DNA of 64,000 nt, taken from Nocardioides islandensis. GTDB lineage: Bacteria > Actinomycetota > Actinomycetes > Propionibacteriales > Nocardioidaceae. The stretch covers positions 148,268-212,267 of the forward strand of contig NZ_JADKPN010000009.1 in assembly GCF_015352455.1 (NCBI RefSeq), written 5' to 3'. Each line of letters opens with the position of its first letter. Position 1 is the stretch's first letter. The notes under the pieces were generated by a model. It worked only from the letters and a program-made list of their open reading frames with translations, made no database searches and was not told the origin of the DNA. A program made the position numbers and the translations under genes. This document shows, one piece after another, positions 1 to 8,645 of the stretch.

Positions 1-2680
1 GCTTCGGCATGGTGACGCCCGGGACGGGGTCGCACTCGCCGTGCTTCCAGTCGCGGACCACGCCGTGCGGGTTGGCCATCGCGTCGGGGGTGTCGTGCAG
101 CAGGGGCACCGCCACCACGTCCGTGCGCGTGCCGAGGTGCGTGGCGGCCAGCTCGCTGAACTTCGTCGCGATCGTCTGCCAGGCGTCCCAGTCGGTGCGG
201 GTCTGCCACGGCGGGGCGATGGCGGGGTTGAAGGAGTGGATGAACGGGTGCATGTCGGTGGTGTTGAGGTCGTGCTTCTCGTACCACGTGGCGGCCGGGA
301 GCACGACGTCGGAGAAGATCGTCGTGCTGGTCTGCCGGAAGTCCAGGCTGAGCAGCAGGTCGAGCTTCCCTTCCGGCGCCTCGTCGTGCCACTCGACCTC
401 ACGCGGCCGCTGGCTGCCGGACGCCTCGCTCGCGCGCAGCGAGCTGTCGGTGCCGAGCAGGTGCTTGAGGAAGTACTCGTTGCCCTTGCCCGAGGAGCCG
501 AGGAGGTTGGCGCGCCAGATCGCGAGCACGCGCGGGAAGTTCTCGGGTGCGTCCGGATCCTCCGCCGCGAACCGCAGGTCACCGGACCGCAGCTGGTCCA
601 CCACGTGGTCGGCCACCGGCCGGCCGGCCTCGGCCGCCTCGTCGGCCAGCCCCAGCGGGTTGCGGTTGAACGTGGGGTACGTCGGCATCCACCCCATCCG
701 GGCGCTCTTGGCGATGACGTCGGCGGTGCTCAAGCCGTCGAACCTGCCGCTGCCGGTCGTCGCCGAGACGGTGTCGGCGGAGAAGGTGTCGTAGCGGAAC
801 TGGTCGGTGTGCAGGTACCAGTACGCCGTGTGGATCATCTGCCGAGGAGGACGCCTCCAGTCCAGGCCGAAAGCGAGCTGGGCCCACCCCGTGACCGGGC
901 GGCACTTCTCCTGGCCCACGTAGTGCGCCCAGCCACCGCCGTTGACACCCTGGCACCCGGTGAGCGTCGTGAGCCCCAGGAAGCCGCGGTAGATCGTGTC
1001 GGAGTGGAACCAGTGGTTGGTGCCCGCGCCCATCAGGATCATCGAGCGCCCGCGGGACTCCTCGGCGTTCTGCGCGAACTCGCGGGCGATCCGCGCGGCG
1101 GCCCCGGCAGGCACACCGGTGATCGACTCCTGCCAGGCAGGGGTGTACGGCGCCGTCGCGTCCTCGTACGACGTCGCGTAGTCACCACCGAGGCCGGTCC
1201 GCCCCACGCCGTACTGCGCGAGCATCAGGTCGTAGACCGTGGTGACCAGCCGGTCACCGATCCTGCGCACCGGCACGTCACGGCGCAGCGACCCAGGGGT
1301 CCCGTCGACGTCGTCGAACCGCGGGAGCTCCACCGCCACGGTCTCGGCGCCGTCGTCGAGCAGGGTCAGCAACGGGTCCACCTCGCCCAGGTCGAGGTTC
1401 CACTTCCCCGCTCCGGCGTCTCCGAACCGATGTCCGAGCGCGCCGTTGGGCACCACGGGCTCACCGGTCCGCGCGTCGACCAGCACCGTCAGGAAGTGGG
1501 CGTTCTCCCGGCCCGCGTCGGCCGGCAGGTCGGCGGCGGTGAGGAACTTGCCGGCCCGGTGGGTGACCCCGTCGGAACCGATGTCGAGGGTGACCAGGAA
1601 GGGCAGGTCGGTGTAGCGCTTCGTGTAGTCGACGAAGTACGGCGTCGGCCGGTCGACGAAGAACTCCTGGAGGATCACGTGGCCCATCGCCATCGCCAGC
1701 GCGCCGTCGGTGCCCGGTCTGATGGCCAGCCACTCGTCGGCGAACTTCACGTTGTCGGCGTAGTCCGGTGAGACCACGACGACCTTCTGCCCGCGGTAGC
1801 GCGCCTCGGTCATCCAGTGCGCGTCCGGTGTCCGCGTGACCGGCACGTTGGAGCCCCACATGACCAGGTAGCCGGCGTCCCACCAGTCGCCCGACTCCGG
1901 GACGTCGGTCTGGTCGCCGAACATCTGCGGCGAGGCGACCGGCAGGTCGGCGTACCAGTCGTAGAACGACAGCATCGAGCCGCCGATCAACGACGTGAAC
2001 CGGGCACCCGACGCGTGGGAGACCATCGACATGGCCGGGATGGGTGAGAAGCCCGCGACCCGGTCCGGGCCCCAGGTCGCGATCGTGTGCACGTAGGCCG
2101 CCGCCACCAGCTCGGTGGCCTCGTCCCACGTCGCCCGGACCAGGCCGCCCTTGCCCCGGGCGGACTTGTAGGCCCTGGCACGCTGCGGGTTGTCGACGAT
2201 GTGGGCCCAGGCCCTGACAGGGTCGCCCCCGTGCTGCGACTTGGCCTCGCGGAACATCTGCAGCAGCACGCCACGGACGTACGGGTAGCGGATCCGCGTC
2301 GGCGAGTAGGTGTACCAGGAGAAGGCCGCACCGCGCGGGCAGCCGCGAGGCTCGTACTCCGGCCGGTCCGGGCCGGCCGACGGGTAGTCCGTCTGCTGGG
2401 TCTCCCAGGTGATGATCCCGTCCTTGACGTAGACCTTCCACGAGCACGACCCGGTGCAGTTGACCCCGTGCGTGGAACGCACCACCTTGTCGTGGCTCCA
2501 GCGGTCGCGGTAGAAGTCGTCGGCCTGGCGGCCTCCGGTCTTGGTCAGGGTGCGGAGATCCGCGGAGACCTCACCTCTGGAGAAGAACCTCCTGGTGCGC
2601 ACGAGGGCTTCGCTGAGCGCACCGTCCAGGCCGACCTCGCGACTGCCGTTCTCACCTTCGGGCTGGGCCACTGTGCTCAC
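1..2680 (-). CDS. narG: Respiratory nitrate reductase alpha subunit NarG, N-terminal part (cut by window edge)
   Basis: Mo-bisMGD catalytic subunit of the membrane-bound nitrate reductase, reducing nitrate to nitrite with electrons passed through NarH and NarI. About 893 of roughly 1,230 residues lie in the window; the C-terminus runs off position 1, where narHJI would be expected. The start is a GTG at 2680 behind GAGGAAGG. Visible marks are the FS0 cluster motif H71-x3-C75-x3-C79, a later Cys in the PRGCPRG segment, and the SFYDWYADLP stretch carrying the Asp molybdenum ligand, followed by QTDVPESGDW. It lies 49 bp behind narK with no regulatory box between, so co-transcription with narK is likely. 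Identity is secure from motifs and co-linear similarity to known NarG. Confidence 0.96.
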   Translation of the reverse strand, partial: MSTVAQPEGENGSREVGLDGALSEALVRTRRFFSRGEVSADLRTLTKTGGRQADDFYRDRWSHDKVVRSTHGVNCTGSCSWKVYVKDGIITWETQQTDYPSAGPDRPEYEPRGCPRGAAFSWYTYSPTRIRYPYVRGVLLQMFREAKSQHGGDPVRAWAHIVDNPQRARAYKSARGKGGLVRATWDEATELVAAAYVHTIATWGPDRVAGFSPIPAMSMVSHASGARFTSLIGGSMLSFYDWYADLPVASPQMFGDQTDVPESGDWWDAGYLVMWGSNVPVTRTPDAHWMTEARYRGQKVVVVSPDYADNVKFADEWLAIRPGTDGALAMAMGHVILQEFFVDRPTPYFVDYTKRYTDLPFLVTLDIGSDGVTHRAGKFLTAADLPADAGRENAHFLTVLVDARTGEPVVPNGALGHRFGDAGAGKWNLDLGEVDPLLTLLDDGAETVAVELPRFDDVDGTPGSLRRDVPVRRIGDRLVTTVYDLMLAQYGVGRTGLGGDYATSYEDATAPYTPAWQESITGVPAGAAARIAREFAQNAEESRGRSMILMGAGTNHWFHSDTIYRGFLGLTTLTGCQGVNGGGWAHYVGQEKCRPVTGWAQLAFGLDWRRPPRQMIHTAYWYLHTDQFRYDTFSADTVSATTGSGRFDGLSTADVIAKSARMGWMPTYPTFNRNPLGLADEAAEAGRPVADHVVDQLRSGDLRFAAEDPDAPENFPRVLAIWRANLLGSSGKGNEYFLKHLLGTDSSLRASEASGSQRPREVEWHDEAPEGKLDLLLSLDFRQTSTTIFSDVVLPAATWYEKHDLNTTDMHPFIHSFNPAIAPPWQTRTDWDAWQTIATKFSELAATHLGTRTDVVAVPLLHDTPDAMANPHGVVRDWKHGECDPVPGVTMPK

Positions 2681-2729
2681 AAGCCTTCCTCGCGGTTGGA
2701 AACGGCTGCGCCGGACGTTACCCAGACGA

Positions 2730-3992
2730 TCACCCTGGTTGAAGTGCTGCGTCGCCGCGCGTTCGCTCGGTGCTCCGGACGATGGTCAGCGTCAGCGCCA
2801 GGGCCAAGGCCGCGGTGACCGACAGCAGCCAGAGGCCGAGCGCGTAGGAGTCGGTGCGTCCGTAGATGTAGCCCATGAGCAGGGGCGGCACGAAGCCGCC
2901 GAAGCCGCCGGCTGCGCCCACCAGGCCGGTGACTCCTCCGACGCGGGCCGGGTCGGTCACCCTCGCGATCAGGGCGAAGGTGGCGCCACTGCCGCAGCCC
3001 AGGGCCGCGGCCATGGACAAGAAGGCTGCCGCTCCCAGGGTGTCGACGGGGGGGCGGCCGGCCGCGACGGCGGCGTCGAGGGCGGCGTCGAGCACGACGA
3101 CGCCGTAGCCGGCGGCGAGCACCGGGATCGGGCCCAACCGGTCCGACAGCCAGCCGCCCACCGGCCTCATGACCACGGCGACCACAACGAACCCGGCCAT
3201 CCGGTTCGCGGCTCCCGTCGGGCTCAGGCCGTACTCGGTCTTCAGGTAGGCGGGGAGGTAGACGGAGAAGGCGACGTACCCGCCGAACGCGACGGCGTAC
3301 AGGATGCAGGCCTGCCACGTGATCGGCAGACGCGCGTTCGCCACCAGGCGGGTGGCCAGGCTCGTCGTCGGGACGACGCGTCCCGGAGCGTCGCGCAGCA
3401 TGAGGGACGACACCACCACGTACACGGCGAGCGCCGCCGCGGTGATCAGGAACGGCGCCTTCTCCCCGACGTTGGTGAAGAGCTTGACGGTCGTGAGGGC
3501 GCTGATCGCGGTGCCGCCCATGCCGGCTCCGAAGATGCCGACGGCCAGCCCGCGCCGCTCGGGCGGGAACCAGGCGTTGACGAACGGGACGCCCACGGCG
3601 AACGCCGTTCCGCCGATCCCCAGGAAGAAGCCCCCGACCAGGATCAGCGCGTAGGAGTCCAGCGCGACGAACGCCAGGAACAGGATGGGCACGATCGTCG
3701 CCGCCGAGACGAGCGGGAACATGATGCGACCGCCGAAGCGATCGGTCAGCGCCCCGACGAGGATGCGTCCGAGCGAGCCGACCAGGACGGGAACGGCGAC
3801 CATCAGGGCGACATCGGACTCGCTGAGGGTCCCCAACGTCCCCTTGTCGCGGAACAGCGGCCCGAGCGGACTGATCAGCGCCCACGCCCAGAAGTTGACC
3901 GCGAAGCCGATGGTGGCGAGGGCCAGCATCAGGGCGGGCGAGCGGTTCTCGGTCTCCTGCGATGTCGAGGTCCCGCGGGGGGTCGTGGACAT
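2730..3992 (-). CDS. narK: NarK-type nitrate/nitrite transporter (MFS)
   Basis: A 420-residue major facilitator protein with about 12 hydrophobic segments, moving nitrate in (proton symport) or exchanging it for nitrite. The NNP-family signature is clear: a glycine-rich stretch GIGGTAFAVGVPFVNAWFPP followed by ERRGLAVGIFGAGMGG, as in NarK1/NasA-like nitrate symporters. The start at 3992 follows GGAAGGG; the open frame continues upstream but lacks such a site. A DosR-like box sits 64 bp upstream, paralleling M. tuberculosis narK2, a DosR target. It is the first gene of a narK-narG unit, so nitrate import and reduction are probably induced together. Confidence 0.93.
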   Translation of the reverse strand: MSTTPRGTSTSQETENRSPALMLALATIGFAVNFWAWALISPLGPLFRDKGTLGTLSESDVALMVAVPVLVGSLGRILVGALTDRFGGRIMFPLVSAATIVPILFLAFVALDSYALILVGGFFLGIGGTAFAVGVPFVNAWFPPERRGLAVGIFGAGMGGTAISALTTVKLFTNVGEKAPFLITAAALAVYVVVSSLMLRDAPGRVVPTTSLATRLVANARLPITWQACILYAVAFGGYVAFSVYLPAYLKTEYGLSPTGAANRMAGFVVVAVVMRPVGGWLSDRLGPIPVLAAGYGVVVLDAALDAAVAAGRPPVDTLGAAAFLSMAAALGCGSGATFALIARVTDPARVGGVTGLVGAAGGFGGFVPPLLMGYIYGRTDSYALGLWLLSVTAALALALTLTIVRSTERTRGDAALQPG

Positions 3993-4056
3993 GGGATCCC
4001 TTCCAAGGTGTTCGTTCGGCCTACCACAGTCCAGCGGAGCCCCACGGACAGGGACA

Positions 4057-4070
4057 GGGACCTTCGGCCC
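4057..4070. promoter_or_regulatory. DosR-like box upstream of narK
   Basis: The 14-mer GGGACCTTCGGCCC lies 64 bp before the narK start. It differs from the M. tuberculosis core GGGACTWWAGTCCC at three positions and is identical to the box at 35227. Binding is inferred from similarity. Confidence 0.75.
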
Positions 4071-4102
4071 TGGTCCGGCGGGACCTCGGATACCTGGCTG
4101 CG

Positions 4103-4987
4103 TCACTCGGGACCAGCACCCACGCGCTCCCCGCGTCCGACCAGACGACCGAGGACGCTCATCGCGACAGCCCAGAACGCCAGCGTGGCCGCCGCGAGCA
4201 GGAGCAGCGTCGGCACCGACGCGTGCGGGTCGTTGCGGGCCAGCATCACCGCGGCCATGGCGGCCACCGAGGGAGGGACCAGCGCGAACCAGCCCACCAC
4301 GCCGTACAGGGCTCGATGACCTGCGCCGGTGTCGCGGAGCAGAGCCACGGCCGCGGCCGCGGTGATCGGGACGACCGCCCCGAGGTCCAGGAGCACGATC
4401 GACCAGAAGAACGTGCGGGCGTCTCGGAACTCCGCCGCGATCGGCCCACCGGTCAGGGCTCCGGCGAAGGCCGGGAGGTACCGCAGGACGACGAACGCCG
4501 CGAGTCCCGACAGCACGAGTGCGTTCCGGCGTCGCTGTCGGCCGGTGAGCGGCGGCACCGGACCACGCAGGGCTCGCGCCCACGCGCTGAGCGCCAGCCC
4601 GCCGGAGAGGGCCACGAGCGCCACGTGGAACAGGACCACCCAGGAGTACTCGCCGTACTCGGGGCCGACGACGTACTGGACGAACATGTAGGCGGTGTAG
4701 CCGGTGGGCCCGAGGGCCAGCAGGGGGGCCCGCGCGTCGTGGCGGAGGGCCAACAAGCCTGCGACCGCCGTCCAGGGGACGACCAGCACCGACGTCACCA
4801 GCTCAAGGCCGAGCAGCTGGTTCAGCATCGACTCCGAGATGGGGTACTCCACGACGCCGAGGAGCAGCGGGCCCAGCACGGTGTTCAGTGCGAGGAGCCC
4901 GGCGAGAGCCACCAGCGACCACCCGAACGCGGACGTCCCCGGGCGCGTGCTCGTACCCGTCCTCGGGAGGGTGACGGCCTGGGTCAT
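4103..4987 (-). CDS. Polytopic membrane protein of unknown function
   Basis: A 294-residue protein with about eight hydrophobic helices (for example around GWSLVALAGLLALNTVLG and YSWVVLFHVALVALSGGLAL) and a short charged tail. I do not recognise a catalytic motif. Its ATG at 4987 overlaps the stop of the upstream USP gene (ATGA), so it is translated as the second gene of that pair and falls under the same box. Function unknown; the operon places it in the stress/hypoxia set. Confidence 0.75.
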   Translation of the reverse strand: MTQAVTLPRTGTSTRPGTSAFGWSLVALAGLLALNTVLGPLLLGVVEYPISESMLNQLLGLELVTSVLVVPWTAVAGLLALRHDARAPLLALGPTGYTAYMFVQYVVGPEYGEYSWVVLFHVALVALSGGLALSAWARALRGPVPPLTGRQRRRNALVLSGLAAFVVLRYLPAFAGALTGGPIAAEFRDARTFFWSIVLLDLGAVVPITAAAAVALLRDTGAGHRALYGVVGWFALVPPSVAAMAAVMLARNDPHASVPTLLLLAAATLAFWAVAMSVLGRLVGRGERVGAGPE

Positions 4988-5886
4988 GGCGTCCGTGACG
5001 ACCGGATGGGCACCACCGCCACCGCACCGGGAACGTGCTCGAGCACCGACTCGGAGACCGAGCCGGCCAGCCACCGGCCCAGGAAGCCTCGGTGGTGCGT
5101 CCCCACGACCGTGAGGTCGGCCTCGCGACCGAGCTGGGCCAGACCCTGCTCGGGCAGGAGGCCGGGGAGCGTCTCGACGGTGAGCTGCACGTCGGGGTAG
5201 TCCTTGCGGAAGCCTTCCAGCGACCCCGCGAGCGCCCGCTCGTGCTCCTCGGTGTCCTCGCTCAGGGTCCCGGACATCGGGGCGCCCACCAGGGCCGACC
5301 GCACGTCGTACACGTAGTGGACGACGGTGAGCGGCAGGCCGAGCAGCCTCGCCTCGCGGAAGGCGAAGGCCAGGACGGGCTCCGACTCCTCAGTGGCGTC
5401 GGCGGCGACGATCACCCCGCGGTGGAGGAGCCCCGGGTGGTCACCGGGGCGGTGCACGACGACGGGGCATGCGGCGTGGCGCACCACGGCGAGGCCGACC
5501 GAGCCGAGGAGGTGGCTGCGCACGGGGCCTCGCCCGCGCGAGCCGAGCACCAGCAGATGGGCGGTCGAGGAGCACTGGATGAGCAGCGCGCTGGGGTCGA
5601 CGACCTCGAAGAGCTCGTCCACCGGCACGTCCGGCGCGTCCTTCTCGACGACCGCGCGGGCGCGGGCCAGCAGCTGCTCGCCGTGCTCGCGCAGCATGGC
5701 GGAGGAGCTGGGCACGGGGTCCATGCCGTACTCCCGCCAGGCGCCGGACACCGGGCCCGAGGCGTTGACGAGGACAAGGCGACGTCCCTCCAGCTGGGCC
5801 TGCTGGGCGGCCCAGGGCAGGGCCCAGCCCGTGAAGACCGACTCCGCGACGCCGACCACGACGGCGCCTGTCGACTGGGTGTGCAT
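4984..5886 (-). CDS. Tandem-domain universal stress protein (USP 1)
   Basis: A 300-residue cytoplasmic protein of two UspA domains. Domain 1 ends with a complete ATP-binding motif G-x2-G-x9-G-S (GSRGRGPVRSHLLGS). Domain 2 has GTHHRGFLGRWLAGS, where the second Gly is His, so only one site looks canonical. The start at 5886 (MHTQSTG) follows GGGAGCAGGAC; the open frame extends upstream but that region holds the regulatory boxes. It overlaps the membrane protein gene downstream. M. tuberculosis homologues (Rv2623 type) are DosR-regulated and bind ATP. Confidence 0.93.
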   Translation of the reverse strand: MHTQSTGAVVVGVAESVFTGWALPWAAQQAQLEGRRLVLVNASGPVSGAWREYGMDPVPSSSAMLREHGEQLLARARAVVEKDAPDVPVDELFEVVDPSALLIQCSSTAHLLVLGSRGRGPVRSHLLGSVGLAVVRHAACPVVVHRPGDHPGLLHRGVIVAADATEESEPVLAFAFREARLLGLPLTVVHYVYDVRSALVGAPMSGTLSEDTEEHERALAGSLEGFRKDYPDVQLTVETLPGLLPEQGLAQLGREADLTVVGTHHRGFLGRWLAGSVSESVLEHVPGAVAVVPIRSSRTP

Positions 5887-5944
5887 GTCCTGCTCCCTTC
5901 TCGAGGTCTCCCACCAGCCTCGTCGCCCACGGACCTGAGGAGCA

Positions 5945-5980
5945 GGGCCCAAGGGGTCCTCGCACCGGGACCAATGGCCT
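5945..5980. promoter_or_regulatory. DosR-like box pair upstream of USP 1
   Basis: GGGACCAATGGCCT at 5967-5980, 80 bp before the USP start, matches the box consensus with a few mismatches. A degenerate copy, GGGCCCAAGGGGTCC (5945-5959), lies closer to the gene, so two sites may act together. Confidence 0.55.
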
Positions 5981-6015
5981 GGATCGCTCACGCGGCCGGA
6001 CCGGGACCGGACGGC

Positions 6016-7647
6016 TCAGGTCTCCTCGGGGACCATCACGATGGCGCCGGCCGGGCACTCCTGCACGCAGAGGCCGCAGCCCTTGCAGTAGTCGAGGTCG
6101 ATGACGTACTCGCCCGGCGGCCCGAGCTTGATCACGGCATCGTCGGGGCACATGGCGTAGCAGTTGTCGCAGGAGAAGCAGCTCCCGCACGACAGGCAGC
6201 GGCGTGCCTCGTACAGCGCCGTCTCGCGGTCGAGGCCGTGCACGACCTCGTCGAAGGTCGAGCTGCGCCGCGCCAGCTCGAGACGCTCGCGGTGGGCGCG
6301 GTCGGCGTCTTGGAAGTACCAGGTGTTCAAGGCCTCGTACGGCGCGAGGTCGACGTCCGCCTCAGGTGCGGGCGGGCGTCCGGCCAGCCAGTCGTCGATG
6401 CTCTCCGCGGCTCGGCGACCGTGACCGATCGCGATGGTGACCGACCGCTCTCCCGCCACCACGTCGCCGCCGGCGAAGACACCGGGGCGGGTCGTGGCGA
6501 ACGCCCGGTCGGTGTCGATCGTACCGTCGGAGACCCGGAGGGCCGAGGCCTCGCCCAGGAACGAGAGGTCGGTGTCCTGGCCGAGCGCCAGCACGACGCT
6601 GTCGGCGGCCAGTCTCTCGGTGCGGCCGGTGAGTCGAGGGAAGCCGTCCTCGTCCAGCTCCATCCGCTCGATCACCAGGCCTTCGGGCTCGACCCGCTCG
6701 ATGGTCGAGAGCCAGTGGAAGACGACCCCCTCCGCCTCGGCGTCCGCGACCTCCTCGGCGTGCGCCGGCATCCGCTCGCGGGTCCGGCGGTAGACGACCA
6801 CGGCGTCGGAGGCCCCGAGCCGTCGAGCGGTCCGCGCCGCGTCGACGGCCGTGTTGCCCCCGCCGTACACCGCCACGCGCCGGCCGAGCAGCGGGCGTTC
6901 GCCCTCCTCCAGCCCGTGGAGCAGCGAGACCGCGTCCAGGATGCGCGCGGCCGAGGCCGCCGGCAGGTACGTGCGGTGCCCGAGCTGCGCGCCGACGGCG
7001 AGGAAGGCGGCATCCCAGCCCTCGGCTTCCATCACGGCGTCGAGGTCGGTCACGGGTGTGTCGACCTCCAGCTGGATGCCGAGGGCCAGCAGCCGGCGGA
7101 TCTCGGCGTCCAGCACCTCACGAGGCAGCCGGTAGCGAGGGATCCCGTAGCGCATCATCCCGCCCGCCACGGGTGCCGACTCGCGGACGGTGACCGCGTG
7201 GCCGCGACGGGCGAGGTGGTACGCCGCCGACAGGCCGGCCGGTCCGGAGCCCACGACCAGCACCCGGCGGCCGGTGGGGGCAGCCGTGGCCTCGACCCGC
7301 CATCCCTGGGCCAGCGCCTCGTCGCCCAGGAACCGCTCGACGGAGTTGATGCCGACCGCCTCGTCGAGGTGGCCGCGGTTGCAGGCCGTCTCGCACGGGT
7401 GGTAGCACACCCGACCGCAGACGGCCGGGAACGGGTTGGTCTCCATGATGCGCCGCCAGGCGGCCTCGTAGCCGGCGCCGCCGCTCTCGGCGTCGTACAG
7501 CCAGCTCCGCACGTCCTCCCCGGCCGGACAGGCGTTGCCGCACGGGGCCGTCCGCTGCACGTAGACGGCGCGTTCGGTGCGCCAGGCACCGGTGTGGTCG
7601 GCGCGGCTGGAGCCCGGGCCCAGCGTGACGGCGAACGGCAGGTTCAT
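6016..7647 (-). CDS. FAD/NAD(P) oxidoreductase (glutamate-synthase small-subunit type) fused to a 2[4Fe-4S] PFOR-delta-like module
   Basis: A 543-residue protein. N-terminal cysteines C36, C40, C77, C81, C85 and C89 form the Fe-S region of the GltD/NfnB family. FAD is bound at GSGPAG (133-138), and a second Rossmann motif (VYGGGNTAVD) fits NAD(P)H. The last 70 residues hold clustered cysteines (CLSCGSCFSCDNCYAMCP and CKGCGLCVQECP) typical of a ferredoxin or the PFOR delta subunit. Its ATG overlaps the PFOR beta stop, making it the last gene of the operon. It probably accepts electrons from PFOR and passes them to NAD(P)+; direction and partner are inferred. No separate delta gene is present, so the fusion may replace it. 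Confidence 0.88.
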   Translation of the reverse strand: MNLPFAVTLGPGSSRADHTGAWRTERAVYVQRTAPCGNACPAGEDVRSWLYDAESGGAGYEAAWRRIMETNPFPAVCGRVCYHPCETACNRGHLDEAVGINSVERFLGDEALAQGWRVEATAAPTGRRVLVVGSGPAGLSAAYHLARRGHAVTVRESAPVAGGMMRYGIPRYRLPREVLDAEIRRLLALGIQLEVDTPVTDLDAVMEAEGWDAAFLAVGAQLGHRTYLPAASAARILDAVSLLHGLEEGERPLLGRRVAVYGGGNTAVDAARTARRLGASDAVVVYRRTRERMPAHAEEVADAEAEGVVFHWLSTIERVEPEGLVIERMELDEDGFPRLTGRTERLAADSVVLALGQDTDLSFLGEASALRVSDGTIDTDRAFATTRPGVFAGGDVVAGERSVTIAIGHGRRAAESIDDWLAGRPPAPEADVDLAPYEALNTWYFQDADRAHRERLELARRSSTFDEVVHGLDRETALYEARRCLSCGSCFSCDNCYAMCPDDAVIKLGPPGEYVIDLDYCKGCGLCVQECPAGAIVMVPEET

Positions 7648-8645
7648 GACTCCTCCTCGGGGTCGAGCCCGTACCGGGCGATGTCGCGGTCGGCCTGGGC
7701 CTGGAGCGCGGCCACCACGTCGGGTCGTCCCGGTTCGGTGAACAGGTGGCGGAACCGCGTCTGGAGACGCAGGTACTCCTCGACGGGCACCCGGCGGCGG
7801 ATCGGCGTCACCTGCGTGACGGTGCCGTGCTCGGCCTCGAAGACGGGGAAGAGCCCGCTCTGGGTCGCCAGCCGGGCCACCCGCACGGTGTCACTGGCGT
7901 CCGAGCCCCAGCCGAGCGGGCAGGGCACGAGCACGTGGAGGTACCGGGCTCCGCGACGCGACATGGCGGAGGTGACCTTGGCCTCGAGGTCGTGCAGGTC
8001 CGCGATCGTGGCCGTGGCGACGTACGGGATCTCGTGCGCCATGGCGATGCGCGGCAGGTTCTTGCCGGTCCCGAACGCGTTGCCGATGCCCGATCCGACG
8101 GGCCGGGTGTTGGCGGTGCTGGCCCCGGCCGGCGTGGCCCCGGACCGCTGCACGCCGGTGTTCATGTAGCCCTGGTTGTCGTAGCAGACGAAGAGCACGT
8201 CGTCGTTGCGCTCGAACATGCCCGACAGGCAGCCGAGGCCGATGTCGACGGTGCCGCCGTCACCGGCCTGCGCCAGCACGCGTACGTCGTCGCGGCCGGT
8301 GGCCCGCATGGCGGCCGCCACCCCGGAGGCCACGGCCGCGGCGTTGCCGAACAGGGAGTGCAGCCAGGGGACCTGCCACGCGGACTCGGGGAAGGGCGTG
8401 GAGAAGACCTCGAGGCAGCCGGTCGCGTTCACGGTGACCAGACGGCCACCGGTGGCCCGCATGGCCGCGTCCATCACCACCCGGGCGGCCAGGGCCTCCC
8501 CGCAGCCCCGGCACGCCCGGTGCCCGGAGGTGATGGAGCTCGCCCGGTCCGCCGACGACTGCACCGTCCGCTCGCTGGGGTCGAGCAGCCGGTTGCCGGC
8601 CGCGAAGGTGCCGACCTGGTAGAGCCTGAGCGGCGTGGTGGTCAT
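7644..8645 (-). CDS. porB: Pyruvate/2-oxoacid:ferredoxin oxidoreductase beta subunit
   Basis: The thiamine-diphosphate-binding subunit (333 residues) that decarboxylates pyruvate (or another 2-oxoacid) to acyl-CoA with ferredoxin reduction. The TPP/Mg motif is GDGGTVDIG followed by FVCYDNQGYMNTG. Cluster cysteines include the C-x2-C in RACRGCGE and the Cys in NATGCLEV. It overlaps its neighbours by ATGA on both sides. Pyruvate is the likely substrate because GAPDH heads the operon, but substrate choice in this family cannot be read reliably from sequence alone. Confidence 0.92.
   Translation of the reverse strand: MTTTPLRLYQVGTFAAGNRLLDPSERTVQSSADRASSITSGHRACRGCGEALAARVVMDAAMRATGGRLVTVNATGCLEVFSTPFPESAWQVPWLHSLFGNAAAVASGVAAAMRATGRDDVRVLAQAGDGGTVDIGLGCLSGMFERNDDVLFVCYDNQGYMNTGVQRSGATPAGASTANTRPVGSGIGNAFGTGKNLPRIAMAHEIPYVATATIADLHDLEAKVTSAMSRRGARYLHVLVPCPLGWGSDASDTVRVARLATQSGLFPVFEAEHGTVTQVTPIRRRVPVEEYLRLQTRFRHLFTEPGRPDVVAALQAQADRDIARYGLDPEEES

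Noticed and set aside
41..1771. Long plus-strand open frame of 576 codons over narG
   Set aside because: It is antisense to a frame that reads as clear NarG with all motifs; the antisense product is low-complexity Arg/Val/Gly, typical of high-GC shadow frames.
5035..8169. Plus-strand open frame of 1,044 codons
   Set aside because: It runs antisense across a USP, the fused flavoprotein and part of PFOR beta, all with strong family motifs; composition is that of a shadow.
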